A stretch of 64,000 nucleotides of DNA from Vibrio algicola (GTDB taxonomy: Bacteria; Pseudomonadota; Gammaproteobacteria; Enterobacterales; Vibrionaceae). Positions 9,021-16,739 of the stretch are shown one piece after another (the stretch's first letter is position 1; every line of letters starts with the position of its first letter). A model generated the notes under the pieces. That model made no database searches, was not told where the DNA came from, and saw only the letters and a program-made list of their open reading frames with translations. A program made the translations under genes and the position numbers. Location of the stretch: NCBI RefSeq assembly GCF_009601765.2, contig NZ_CP045699.1:1116001-1180000 (forward strand), given 5' to 3'.

Positions 9021-9929
9021 TTAAAAATGATATTTAAACGTCATACCAATAAATTCATTACCTGCATAATGGCTGGTATTGTGGTTGAGTAAATTGGTTT
9101 TGGGATAGCTTAAAGACGGGTCGCTCGTTAACGATAACTCACTATTACTCTCATCATCACCGGTAAACCAATAATGAATATGGCCAATTGGGTTTAATAA
9201 AAACAAACTGATGGTTCCGACTGTTTCAGAGCCGAGCAGTTCACCATCATTTTCAAAGGCGATGTATTGTTCCGCTTGATACATACCTTCACCCACCAAG
9301 GAACCTAAGATTGGGGTCACAATAATATCTTGCCACGATGGCACTTCGGCAAACGCTTCTACCCCATACTCCCAAAAAAAGGTCGACATAGTAAAAGAGT
9401 ACAAAAAGGATTCAAAGCCATTAAAACCAGAGTGACGTGCAACGGTATAATAAACTCCGCCAAAGTAGGGATGCATAATGTAATTAAGGTAAAATGAATC
9501 GTTATCCCATACTGGACCTTGCGAGACATTATCTTTCCATTTCTGGCCTAGGCTGTCGAAAGAACGCTGGTCACTATCCCAATGAGTGACTCCTTCAGGC
9601 AATAAAGTCATTAAACCGACAGCTGCTAGGCTTAAACCGAAGAAGGTATAAGTTTGACCGAGTAAATAATCCCAATCTTTGCCGTCACTGATGGTTAGGT
9701 AGCGTGGGGGGATTGAATTAATATCTTTGTCGTCGTTGATTGGTTTAGAATTGAGCGATAAAGTGTATTGTTGGTTGGGTTGGCAATAATTAGAGAGTAA
9801 GGTGGTGTTATTGCAACTTACCGGAGAAACAAGCGACGCAGAGTATTCAAGTGCGCTTGCTGAGGTCGAAACGCAAGTGAACATTGCTAATAAGTAAGAT
9901 GTTAGCCCCCGCAGTTTCTGGCTTCTCAA
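9021..9929 (-). CDS. DUF3943 domain protein, exported
   Basis: 302 residues with an N-terminal signal sequence (LTSYLLAMFTCVSTSASALE) and a central block typical of DUF3943: HPYFGGVYYTVARHSGFNG, FFWEYGVEAFAEVPSWQD and TPILGSLVGEGMYQAEQ. The family is found in outer-membrane or periplasmic contexts; its function is unknown to me. The C-terminus ends in an aromatic residue (MTFKYHF), compatible with outer-membrane insertion. The start is TTG with a GAGG motif about 9 bases upstream; the next ATG would cut the signal peptide to a few residues, so TTG is preferred. It is divergent from the CinA-like gene. Confidence 0.75.
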   Translation of the reverse strand: MRSQKLRGLTSYLLAMFTCVSTSASALEYSASLVSPVSCNNTTLLSNYCQPNQQYTLSLNSKPINDDKDINSIPPRYLTISDGKDWDYLLGQTYTFFGLSLAAVGLMTLLPEGVTHWDSDQRSFDSLGQKWKDNVSQGPVWDNDSFYLNYIMHPYFGGVYYTVARHSGFNGFESFLYSFTMSTFFWEYGVEAFAEVPSWQDIIVTPILGSLVGEGMYQAEQYIAFENDGELLGSETVGTISLFLLNPIGHIHYWFTGDDESNSELSLTSDPSLSYPKTNLLNHNTSHYAGNEFIGMTFKYHF

Positions 9930-10096
9930 ACGTTATGATCCTCATTATGAATGATGTAAGTTATAAATAACGCCGCATTATAACGCTAATGTTGCCGCAG
10001 ATCATTACTTATGATTGCAGTGAATGCAAGTGGATAGTGCCTCGTTGTGGTGAATGAGATCTTGTGCCGATGAATATCAAAAAAGGGAAAATATAA

Positions 10097-11314
10097 ATGA
10101 AGATATCGATGTTAAGTACCGGAGAAGAAGTACTGCATGGTGACATCGTGGATAGCAATGCCTCTTGGCTTGGAGAGCAATTCTTTCAGCATGGATTTGG
10201 CTTGGATTATCGCGCCACGGTAGGCGATCAACTTGACGGCTTGGTGGCTGAAATTACGGCCTTAAGTCTGCGCAGTGATGTGGTGATCGTCAACGGTGGT
10301 TTAGGGCCAACTAGTGATGATATGAGCGCCCAGGCTATGGCTCAGGCGGCAGGGGTTGAATTAGAGTTGAAGCAAGAGTGGCTTGAGAATATAGAAGGAT
10401 ATTTTGCATCGTTAGGTCGGCCAATGGCACCAAGTAATGTCAAACAAGCCATGTTACCTATAGGCTCCGAGATCATTGATAATCCGGTGGGAACGGCCTG
10501 TGGTTTTAGTATGCGTTTGAATGATGCCTTAATTATGTTTACTCCCGGTGTCCCGTTTGAGTTTAAGCGTATGGTCACAGATGAAATCCTGCCGTTATTG
10601 CACCAACTCTACCCAAGTGTGGAGCAGCAAGCGTGTCATAAGATTTATGTGTTGGGGTTAGGGGAGTCGAGTATTGCCGATTCACTTAAATCACTGACAT
10701 TACCGCAAGGTTTTTCGCTCGGTTATCGCTCTTATTTGCCGTTTATCGAAGTGAAAGTATTTTGTCCAGTTCGACACCCTGAGTTGAACGAGATTGTGCA
10801 GCAGATCGCCGATATTTTAATCGATAATGTGGTGGGTATTGATAAACCGCTTATTAATGGGGTGGTGGATGCACTGCAAAGCCAACAATGGCAGTTGTCG
10901 ATATTAGAGCAAGTGACGGGTGGTGAATTAGCCCGCCAAATGTATCACGCGGGATCCACAGGGTCTGATGATGCTCAATCTAGCGTTTTCCAGCAAAGTA
11001 TCGTGGATAATCAAGCGCCGAAATTAGCAGAGTTGGCAGACAGTGTATTGTTGTGTGCAGAGTATCGACAAGACACCCAAGCAGACGTTAGTTTGGCCAA
11101 TTTCTGGCTAGAAGATGGCAGCATAGCATTGACCTTGAGCACCGAGCAGGGGGCATGGGCGCAGCAAGTGACATTTAAACGCGACTATCCATTGATCGCA
11201 AAACAAGTGATAGTCACTATGGTGTTATTGGATATGTTGCGTAGACAAGCCTCCGATCTCAAGGTTATCGGGCAATATGGTTATTTTGAATGTGTGAATA
11301 AGATTGAAATTTAA
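10097..11314 (+). CDS. CinA-like protein (YfaY type) with degenerate C-terminal domain
   Basis: 405 residues. The N-terminal half is a good molybdopterin-binding-like CinA domain (LSTGEEVLHGDIVDSNASWL, VIVNGGLGPTSDDMS, MFTPGVPFEFKRM). The C-terminal half occupies the place of the PncC nicotinamide-nucleotide amidase domain but lacks the catalytic ESCTGG motif: the matching stretch reads EQVTGGELARQ, so the nucleophilic Ser is gone. The same kind of decay is known in the enterobacterial YfaY branch. Deamidase activity is therefore unlikely; the N-terminal domain may retain pyrophosphatase-type activity. It is convergent with yfaE-nrdB-nrdA, a neighbourhood I also recall for yfaY-like genes. 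Confidence 0.8.
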   Translation: MKISMLSTGEEVLHGDIVDSNASWLGEQFFQHGFGLDYRATVGDQLDGLVAEITALSLRSDVVIVNGGLGPTSDDMSAQAMAQAAGVELELKQEWLENIEGYFASLGRPMAPSNVKQAMLPIGSEIIDNPVGTACGFSMRLNDALIMFTPGVPFEFKRMVTDEILPLLHQLYPSVEQQACHKIYVLGLGESSIADSLKSLTLPQGFSLGYRSYLPFIEVKVFCPVRHPELNEIVQQIADILIDNVVGIDKPLINGVVDALQSQQWQLSILEQVTGGELARQMYHAGSTGSDDAQSSVFQQSIVDNQAPKLAELADSVLLCAEYRQDTQADVSLANFWLEDGSIALTLSTEQGAWAQQVTFKRDYPLIAKQVIVTMVLLDMLRRQASDLKVIGQYGYFECVNKIEI

Positions 11315-11330
11315 GCGCGCAGTTTGCTCT

Positions 11331-11609
11331 CTAAGCACGTTGCTTGATGGCTTGATAGCGCACTTTATCTAACACTAAATCGGTTTTTGCCTTGCAGATA
11401 CAAGGCAAAATTTCTTTGGGGTGAGTAAAAGCTAATGCAAAGCCAACGTATTCTACTTCACCCGAAACCAATTCACATTTACAGGCACCACAATGTCCAT
11501 CACGGCATTGGAATTCAGGTTGTAACCCTTCACTTTCCATCGCTTCTAACAAAGTGGTATTGCTATTGGTTTCGAGTAACGTCGCTTGGTTGACTTGCAT
11601 TTTTTTCAT
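11331..11609 (-). CDS. yfaE: 2Fe-2S ferredoxin-like protein YfaE
   Basis: Small ferredoxin (92 residues) that maintains the diferric-tyrosyl cofactor of class Ia ribonucleotide reductase by supplying electrons to NrdB. Plant-type cysteine motif is complete: CRDGHCGACKCELVSG followed by LPCICKAK. It lies directly after nrdB (15-base gap) on the same strand, the conserved nrdA-nrdB-yfaE order. I chose ATG 11609; an in-frame TTG two codons upstream is less likely. Slightly longer than E. coli YfaE through a basic C-terminal tail. Confidence 0.9.
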   Translation of the reverse strand: MKKMQVNQATLLETNSNTTLLEAMESEGLQPEFQCRDGHCGACKCELVSGEVEYVGFALAFTHPKEILPCICKAKTDLVLDKVRYQAIKQRA

Positions 11610-11624
11610 AAGCAATAAGAGCGA

Positions 11625-12758
11625 TTACAGCTCAAAATCTCCAAAGTCATCGGCATCAATTTCATTATCAATTTGGCCAACGAGGTATGAGCTAATTTCT
11701 GCTTCTTGTGGCGCCACTTGGACGTTATCTGAAGACAACCAAGCATTGATCCACGGAATAGGGTTAGAGGTTGCTTCTGGGTAAGCAATACCTAAACCAA
11801 CCGCTTGCATACGAATATTGGTAATGTACTCAACGTATTGGCAAAGAATGTCTTTATTCAAACCAATCATTGAGCCGTCTTTAAATAGGTAATCGGCCCA
11901 TTCTTTTTCCTGCTCTGCTGCTTCTTTAAACAGGTCAAAACATTCTTGTTTGCACTCTTCGGCAATTTGCATAAAGCTAAAGTCATCTTGACCATTACGC
12001 AAAATATTCAACATGTGTTGAGTACCCGTTAGGTGAAGCGCTTCATCACGAGCAATTAATTTAATGATTTTAGCGTTGCCTTCCATCAATTCACGTTCCG
12101 CAAACGCAAATGAACAAGCAAAACTAACGTAAAAGCGAATCGCTTCTAAAGCATTAACTGACATTAAGCAAAGATAAAGTTGCTTCTTCAGTGCCATTAG
12201 GCTGACATTGACTTTCTCGCCATTAAGAACGTGATTACCTTCACCGTAACGATGGTAATCATTAGTCAGGCGGATAAGTTCGTCGTAATAATGAGCAATA
12301 TCTTTAGCACGTTTTACGATGTGTTCATTTTCAACGATATCGTCAAATACCACACTTGGATCATTAACAATATTACGAATAATATGAGTGTAAGAGCGCG
12401 AGTGAATGGTTTCTGAGAATGACCATGTCTCAATCCAAGTTTCAAGTTCTGGCAAAGAAACAAGTGGTAATAGGGCAACGTTTGGGCTGCGGCCTTGGAT
12501 AGAATCGAGCAAAGTTTGGTATTTTAAATTACTGATGAAAATGTGTTTTTCGTGATCAGGCAATTTGTTGTAATCGATACGGTCACTAGAAACATCCACT
12601 TCTTCAGGACGCCAGAAAAAGCTTAACTGCTTTTCAATTAACTTTTCAAAAATCTCAAATTTTTGTTGATCGTAACGCGCGACGTTAACCGATTGACCCA
12701 GAAACATAGGTTCTTTTAATTGATCATTTTTGTTTTGATTAAAAATACTGTATGCCAT
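11625..12758 (-). CDS. nrdB: Class Ia ribonucleoside-diphosphate reductase, beta subunit
   Basis: Radical-generating subunit that pairs with NrdA to make dNDPs. The 377-residue protein matches E. coli NrdB along its length; the block [20 protein letters not shown] contains the iron-ligand Glu and His and the radical Tyr equivalent to Tyr122, and the second ligand pair is in [17 protein letters not shown] helix [14 protein letters not shown]. The C-terminal NrdA-binding tail is present (acidic, ends DDFGDFEL). ATG 12758 was chosen because [14 protein letters not shown] matches family N-termini and has AAGAGG in front; 12 more codons upstream from an alternative start are unlikely. Confidence 0.97.
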   Translation of the reverse strand: MAYSIFNQNKNDQLKEPMFLGQSVNVARYDQQKFEIFEKLIEKQLSFFWRPEEVDVSSDRIDYNKLPDHEKHIFISNLKYQTLLDSIQGRSPNVALLPLVSLPELETWIETWSFSETIHSRSYTHIIRNIVNDPSVVFDDIVENEHIVKRAKDIAHYYDELIRLTNDYHRYGEGNHVLNGEKVNVSLMALKKQLYLCLMSVNALEAIRFYVSFACSFAFAERELMEGNAKIIKLIARDEALHLTGTQHMLNILRNGQDDFSFMQIAEECKQECFDLFKEAAEQEKEWADYLFKDGSMIGLNKDILCQYVEYITNIRMQAVGLGIAYPEATSNPIPWINAWLSSDNVQVAPQEAEISSYLVGQIDNEIDADDFGDFEL

Positions 12759-12872
12759 GCTAACCTCTTGAATGAATAGCCAAACGCTACTCAAAGACAG
12801 TGTTATTTATGGGTGAGATAAAACCTTGTTTGCTTTTCATCTGAACCAGAAAATACATTGCCGTTCTACCTT

Positions 12873-12904
12873 CTAAAACACCGGATATTAAGCGGTGAGT
12901 TTAG
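12873..12904. other. Inverted repeat between nrdA and nrdB
   Basis: Imperfect arms CTAAAACACCG and CGGTGAGTTTAG separated by nine bases, forming an 11-bp stem with one bulge. Located in the 202-base nrdA-nrdB spacer. Together with the next hairpin it may tune relative amounts of the two subunits through processing or partial termination. Confidence 0.6.
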
Positions 12905-12923
12905 AGGCGATTTAATGAAAACA

Positions 12924-12947
12924 GCCTGCAACAAAAATCGCAGGCTA
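12924..12947 (-). terminator. Hairpin after nrdA, possible attenuator
   Basis: Perfect 7-bp stem AGCCTGC / GCAGGCT with a 10-base loop, just downstream of the nrdA stop. On the minus strand it is followed by GTTTTCATT, a poor T-tract, so it is likely a partial terminator or a 3'-end stabiliser rather than a full stop. Confidence 0.55.
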
Positions 12948-12960
12948 TAAATAAATAGAT

Positions 12961-15249
12961 TTAGATCTTACAACCACCGCCTTCGCAGTCATCGTCTTGC
13001 TCAACCACAGTGCCGTTTTCACCTTGGTCGTCGCTCGCACCATCACGGGTGTTGTGATAATACAATGTTTTGACACCAAATTTATAGGCGGTTAATAAAT
13101 CTTTTAATAACAACTTCATCGGTACTTTGCCATTGGCTTGCACACTTGGATCGTAGTTAGTATTGGCTGAAATCGATTGATCGATGAATTTTTGCATAAT
13201 ACCGACTAAGTGCAGGTAGCCATCGTTAGACGGGATCTTCCACAATAATTCGTATTGATTTTTCAAAGCCTGATATTCAGGAACTACTTGTTTCAAAATA
13301 CCATCTTTAGAAGCTTTAACCGATACAAAACCGCGTGGAGGCTCAATACCATTGGTTGCATTAGATATTTGTGATGACGTCTCTGATGGCATCAATGCAG
13401 TTAAGGTTGAGTTACGTAAACCATGAGTGGTGATCTCGGTGCGTAGCGCTTCCCAATCAAGGTGCAAAGGTTCATTACAAATCGCATCTAAATCTTTTTT
13501 GTAAGAATCAATTGGCAAGATACCTTGCGAATAAGTGGTCTCGTTAAATGCCGGACACGCGCCTTTTTCTTTGGCGAGTTCTACCGAGGCTTTTAGAAGG
13601 TAATATTGCATCGCTTCAAACGTGCGGTGAGTCAGACCATTGGCGCTGCCATCTGAATATTTTACCCCGTTTTTAGCCAAATAATACGCATAGTTGATCA
13701 CGCCAACCCCTAAGGTACGACGGTTCATGGTGGCTTTACGCGCCGCTGGCAGCGGGTAATCTTGATAATCGAGTAGGGCGTCTAATGCGCGAACAACCAG
13801 ATCCGATAAGTCTTCAAAATCGCTCAGTTGTTTGATTTCACCTAAGTTGAAGGCAGAAAGCGTACATAATGCAATTTCGCCTTCATCGTCATCAACATTG
13901 CTTAGAGGCTTAGTTGGCAGAGCAATCTCAAGACATAAGTTAGATTGACGAACTGGGGCTACACTTGGGTCAAACGGGCTATGAGTATTACAGTGATCGA
14001 CGTTTTGAATGTAGATACGACCAGTTGAGGCTCGTTCTTGCATTAATAACGAGAATAACTCAACCGCTTTAACCGTTTCACGGCGAATCGATGTATCGGC
14101 TTCGTATTGTACATACAGCTGTTCAAACTTGGCTTGGTCTTCAAAGAAAGCATCGTACAAACCAGGAACATCAGAAGGGGAGAACAAACTAATGTGGCCG
14201 CCTTTAATTAAGCGAGAGTACATTAATTTATTAAGCTGAACGCCGTAATCCATGTGACGAACACGGTTCTCTTCAACACCACGGTTGTTTTTAAGTACTA
14301 ATAAAGATTGGACTTCACCATGCCAAAGTGGGTAGAACATGGTTGCCGCGCCGCCACGAACGCCGCCTTGTGAGCAACATTTTACTGCGGTTTGGAAGTA
14401 TTTATAAAATGGAATACAACCAGTGTGGAAGGCTTCGCCATTGCGGATCTCAGACCCGAGAGCACGAATACGACCCGCATTAATACCAATTCCCGCACGT
14501 TGAGAAACATAACGCACAATTGAACTCGCGGTTGCGTTGATTGAGTCTAAGCTGTCGCCACACTCAATTAATACGCACGAGCTAAATTGGCGAGTAGGAG
14601 TACGTACACCCGCCATAATAGGGGTAGGTAGTGAGATCTTAAAAGTAGACACCGCATCATAAAAACGCTGAATGTAATCAAGACGCGTCTGTTTTGGGTA
14701 TTTAGCAAACAAACACGCTGCCACTAAAATATACAAAAACTGGGCGCTTTCGTAGATTTCTTTCGTCACACGGTTTTGTACGAAATACTTACCTTCTAAC
14801 TGCTTAACCGCGGCGTAAGAGAAGTTCATGTCACGGTTATGATCGAGAAAATCATCCATCGCGTTAAAATCTTCAACGCTATAGTCTTCTAACAAATGCT
14901 TATCGTATTTTCCCATGTCAACCAGTTTTGCCACATGATCATATAATGCTGGTGGCTCAAACTCGCCGTAGGCTTTCTTACGCAAATGGAAAACCGATAA
15001 ACGTGCTGCTAGGTATTGATAGTCAGGGGTTTGCTCTGAAATAAGATCAGCAGCCGACTTAATGATAGTCTCATGAATATCAGAAGTGGTAATGCCATCA
15101 TAAAATTGGATATGAGCTTTTAATTCGACTTGCGAAACGGAAACATTATCAAGATCTTCTGCGGCCCATGCGATCACGCGGTGGATCTTTTCAAGATCAA
15201 TTCTTTCTTTGTGTCCATCACGCTTGGTGACTGTCAATTGTTGATTCAT
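12961..15249 (-). CDS. nrdA: Class Ia ribonucleoside-diphosphate reductase, alpha subunit
   Basis: Catalytic subunit that reduces ribonucleotides to deoxyribonucleotides. 762 residues, normal length. Order: N-terminal ATP-cone (about 5-95) for allosteric activity control, ten-stranded barrel with active-site cysteines in FSSCVLIECGD, the radical Cys in RQSNLCLEIALP and the partner Cys in EIALCTLSAFN, and a C-terminal redox pair CEGGGCKI that exchanges with thioredoxin or glutaredoxin. It is the first gene of nrdA-nrdB-yfaE. Upstream there are an NrdR-like box and a consensus DnaA box, matching the known control logic of nrdAB in enterobacteria. Confidence 0.98.
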   Translation of the reverse strand: MNQQLTVTKRDGHKERIDLEKIHRVIAWAAEDLDNVSVSQVELKAHIQFYDGITTSDIHETIIKSAADLISEQTPDYQYLAARLSVFHLRKKAYGEFEPPALYDHVAKLVDMGKYDKHLLEDYSVEDFNAMDDFLDHNRDMNFSYAAVKQLEGKYFVQNRVTKEIYESAQFLYILVAACLFAKYPKQTRLDYIQRFYDAVSTFKISLPTPIMAGVRTPTRQFSSCVLIECGDSLDSINATASSIVRYVSQRAGIGINAGRIRALGSEIRNGEAFHTGCIPFYKYFQTAVKCCSQGGVRGGAATMFYPLWHGEVQSLLVLKNNRGVEENRVRHMDYGVQLNKLMYSRLIKGGHISLFSPSDVPGLYDAFFEDQAKFEQLYVQYEADTSIRRETVKAVELFSLLMQERASTGRIYIQNVDHCNTHSPFDPSVAPVRQSNLCLEIALPTKPLSNVDDDEGEIALCTLSAFNLGEIKQLSDFEDLSDLVVRALDALLDYQDYPLPAARKATMNRRTLGVGVINYAYYLAKNGVKYSDGSANGLTHRTFEAMQYYLLKASVELAKEKGACPAFNETTYSQGILPIDSYKKDLDAICNEPLHLDWEALRTEITTHGLRNSTLTALMPSETSSQISNATNGIEPPRGFVSVKASKDGILKQVVPEYQALKNQYELLWKIPSNDGYLHLVGIMQKFIDQSISANTNYDPSVQANGKVPMKLLLKDLLTAYKFGVKTLYYHNTRDGASDDQGENGTVVEQDDDCEGGGCKI

Positions 15250-15357
15250 TCTAGTATGAGTTCCCTAACTATAAATGGTACGCAGCTACGATACTGTGAG
15301 GTGTTAAAAATGTGCGAGCTTTTGATTATGTTGCTTAGTGATAATAAAAGTGACAAA

Positions 15358-15404
15358 ACACTATATATGGTGCCACTTGCTCGAATGGCTACAAGATAGT
15401 GCGA
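15358..15404 (-). promoter_or_regulatory. NrdR-box pair upstream of nrdA
   Basis: 15358-15373 reads ACACTATATATGGTGC, very near the NrdR consensus ACACWATATMTWGKGT. One helical repeat set further upstream (about 31 bases centre to centre, 15389-15404) a weaker copy reads, on the minus strand, TCGCACTATCTTGTAG. Paired boxes spaced three helical turns apart are the normal NrdR arrangement, here about 110-155 bases before the nrdA start. The first box is convincing; the second is partial. Confidence 0.65.
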
Positions 15405-15440
15405 AATGCTTCTGTTTTCAAGTCGAGACATCGCTATGGC

Positions 15441-15450
15441 TTGTGGATAA
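15441..15450 (-). promoter_or_regulatory. DnaA box upstream of nrdA
   Basis: TTGTGGATAA on the plus strand is TTATCCACAA on the minus strand, a perfect high-affinity DnaA box. It lies about 190 bases upstream of nrdA, consistent with the DnaA control known for E. coli nrdAB. Confidence 0.7.
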
Positions 15451-15560
15451 CTCAGGGATAGATTTTTTTCAGTAAGTAGCCACTAACCTATACAATTATG
15501 TATTACTTGGATCGCTACAAAAGCAAGTTGAAAAGTGTTGTCAAAGTAGACGCACAAAAA

Positions 15561-15613
15561 AATAAATCGCTTGATCTTTGATGGGATTTGATCAGAAAAA
15601 AGATCGATTTATT
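15561..15613. other. Long-range inverted repeat
   Basis: Perfect 9-bp arms AATAAATCG (15561-15569) and CGATTTATT (15605-15613), 35 bases apart, with TTGATC/GATCAA motifs inside and just outside. It might fold into a larger structure in the ubiG 3' region or act as an operator. Confidence 0.4.
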
Positions 15614-15648
15614 TATGCGCGATCAAGCACATTTTTATGAAATGTCAA

Positions 15649-15686
15649 TGTATGAAAGCCAACATTTTAGGTCAGCATTTCATACA
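15649..15686 (-). terminator. Hairpin 3' of ubiG
   Basis: Arms TGTATGAAA and TTTCATACA (9 bp, extended by GC pairs across a bulge) enclosing a 20-base loop, about 26 bases after the ubiG stop. There is no clean T-tract on the minus strand, so it is a probable 3'-end hairpin rather than a textbook terminator. Confidence 0.45.
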
Positions 15687-15711
15687 AAATAATAGGAGAG
15701 AAAGGAAAGGT

Positions 15712-16422
15712 TTATTGGATGAATTGAGTATGAACGATATAGTTCACATCGACATTTTTCCCCAAAGAATAGGTATCGGTTAATAAGTTGTAGCCTAAAC
15801 CGGTAATCGATTGTTCTTGTAGTGGTGTGCTATCAACCATTTTAAGTAATTCTGAAGGACGGATGAACTTGGCGTGTTCATGAGTACCTTTAGGCACTAA
15901 TTTCATCACTTGTTCTGCGCCCACAATGGCAAATAAATAGGATTTGATATTGCGGTTTAAAGTTGAGAAAAAGACATGGCCGCCAGGTTTGACTAATTTA
16001 GCGCACGCTTGGATCACCGATAGTGGGTCGGGAACATGTTCCAGCATTTCCATACAAGTGACGACATCGTAACTGGCAGGGTGTTGCTCGGCATGATCTT
16101 CAATTGTGCTTTGGATATAAGTCAGGGTTGTTCCGGTTTCAAGCGCATGTAAGCGTGCGACTTCAAGCGGCTCTGCGCCCATATCAAGGCCTGTGACTTC
16201 CGCGCCTTGTTTGGCCATGCTTTCTGCTAAAATACCGCCGCCACAACCCACATCAAGCACTGTCTTTGCAAATAAGCCATCAGCATTATCTAAGATGAAG
16301 TTTAAACGCAGAGGGTTAATTTGATGTAGAGGCTTAAACTCGCCATCAAGATCCCACCAACGAGAAGCCATATCGGCAAATTTTTTGATTTCAGCTGGAT
16401 CAACGTTTTGTGTGGTCGTCAT
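15712..16422 (-). CDS. ubiG: Ubiquinone biosynthesis O-methyltransferase
   Basis: SAM-dependent methyltransferase that performs both O-methylations of ubiquinone synthesis. 236 residues, with motif [17 protein letters not shown], post-motif TGLDMG, motif [13 protein letters not shown] and motif [36 protein letters not shown] near the N-terminus is diagnostic of UbiG. ATG 16422 aligns with family starts; a TTG seven codons upstream is unlikely. It is divergent from gyrA, the usual arrangement in gammaproteobacteria. Confidence 0.96.
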   Translation of the reverse strand: MTTTQNVDPAEIKKFADMASRWWDLDGEFKPLHQINPLRLNFILDNADGLFAKTVLDVGCGGGILAESMAKQGAEVTGLDMGAEPLEVARLHALETGTTLTYIQSTIEDHAEQHPASYDVVTCMEMLEHVPDPLSVIQACAKLVKPGGHVFFSTLNRNIKSYLFAIVGAEQVMKLVPKGTHEHAKFIRPSELLKMVDSTPLQEQSITGLGYNLLTDTYSLGKNVDVNYIVHTQFIQ

Positions 16423-16735
16423 ATTGGTCTGTTCTTTTAACAATTAAGATGATTGTCACTATATCAGGAATAAGAGAGCAACAAAATCAGCAAAGAAGAA
16501 AGTGACAAATAGAGCAAGATGGGTTTGATAAATGAGATAAATTCCAATCCAGTTTAATTTTTCAACAGTTAAAGCGAGAAGTTGCTATCAAGTGCTTAAA
16601 ACCGACATGAAATAGATGCCGAAAATCGGTTTTATGTGTTATATTTTTAACCCTTGTGCGTGTCGCTATTTTAAAGCTAGTTTTGGCTTTTTATATAAAT
16701 CATGCGATCAAAAAGAATAGAGGGATAATGGCTCT
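16423..16735. other. Divergent promoter region ubiG/gyrA
   Basis: 313 bases. An inverted repeat with 8-bp arms AAAACCGA (16598-16605) and TCGGTTTT (16626-16633) lies about 105 bases before gyrA. A run of TATA-rich sequence (TTATATTTTT, TTATATAAAT) between it and gyrA is a plausible supercoiling-sensitive promoter, but I cannot assign -35/-10 elements. No other gene is seen. Confidence 0.5.
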
Positions 16736-16739
16736 ATGA
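16728..16739 (+). other. Possible three-codon leader ORF overlapping the gyrA start
   Basis: ATG GCT CTA TGA, whose TGA overlaps the gyrA ATG as ATGA. An AGAGGGA Shine-Dalgarno-like run at 16719-16725 is only 2-3 bases from this ATG and about 11 from the gyrA ATG. It could be translated and coupled to gyrA, or be chance. Confidence 0.3.

Larger units (their letters stand above)
15250..15711. other. Intergenic region between ubiG and nrdA
   Basis: 462 bases downstream of ubiG and upstream of nrdA, both on the minus strand. The right-to-left order is: a hairpin next to ubiG (15649-15686), a long-range inverted repeat (15561-15613), the DnaA box, the NrdR boxes, then about 110 bases of nrdA leader. 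No ORF is credible. Confidence 0.65.

Noticed and set aside
15130..15431. Small ORFs (89 and 61 codons) overlapping the nrdA 5' region
   Set aside because: They overlap nrdA or its regulatory sites on either strand, lack ribosome-binding sites and resemble nothing.
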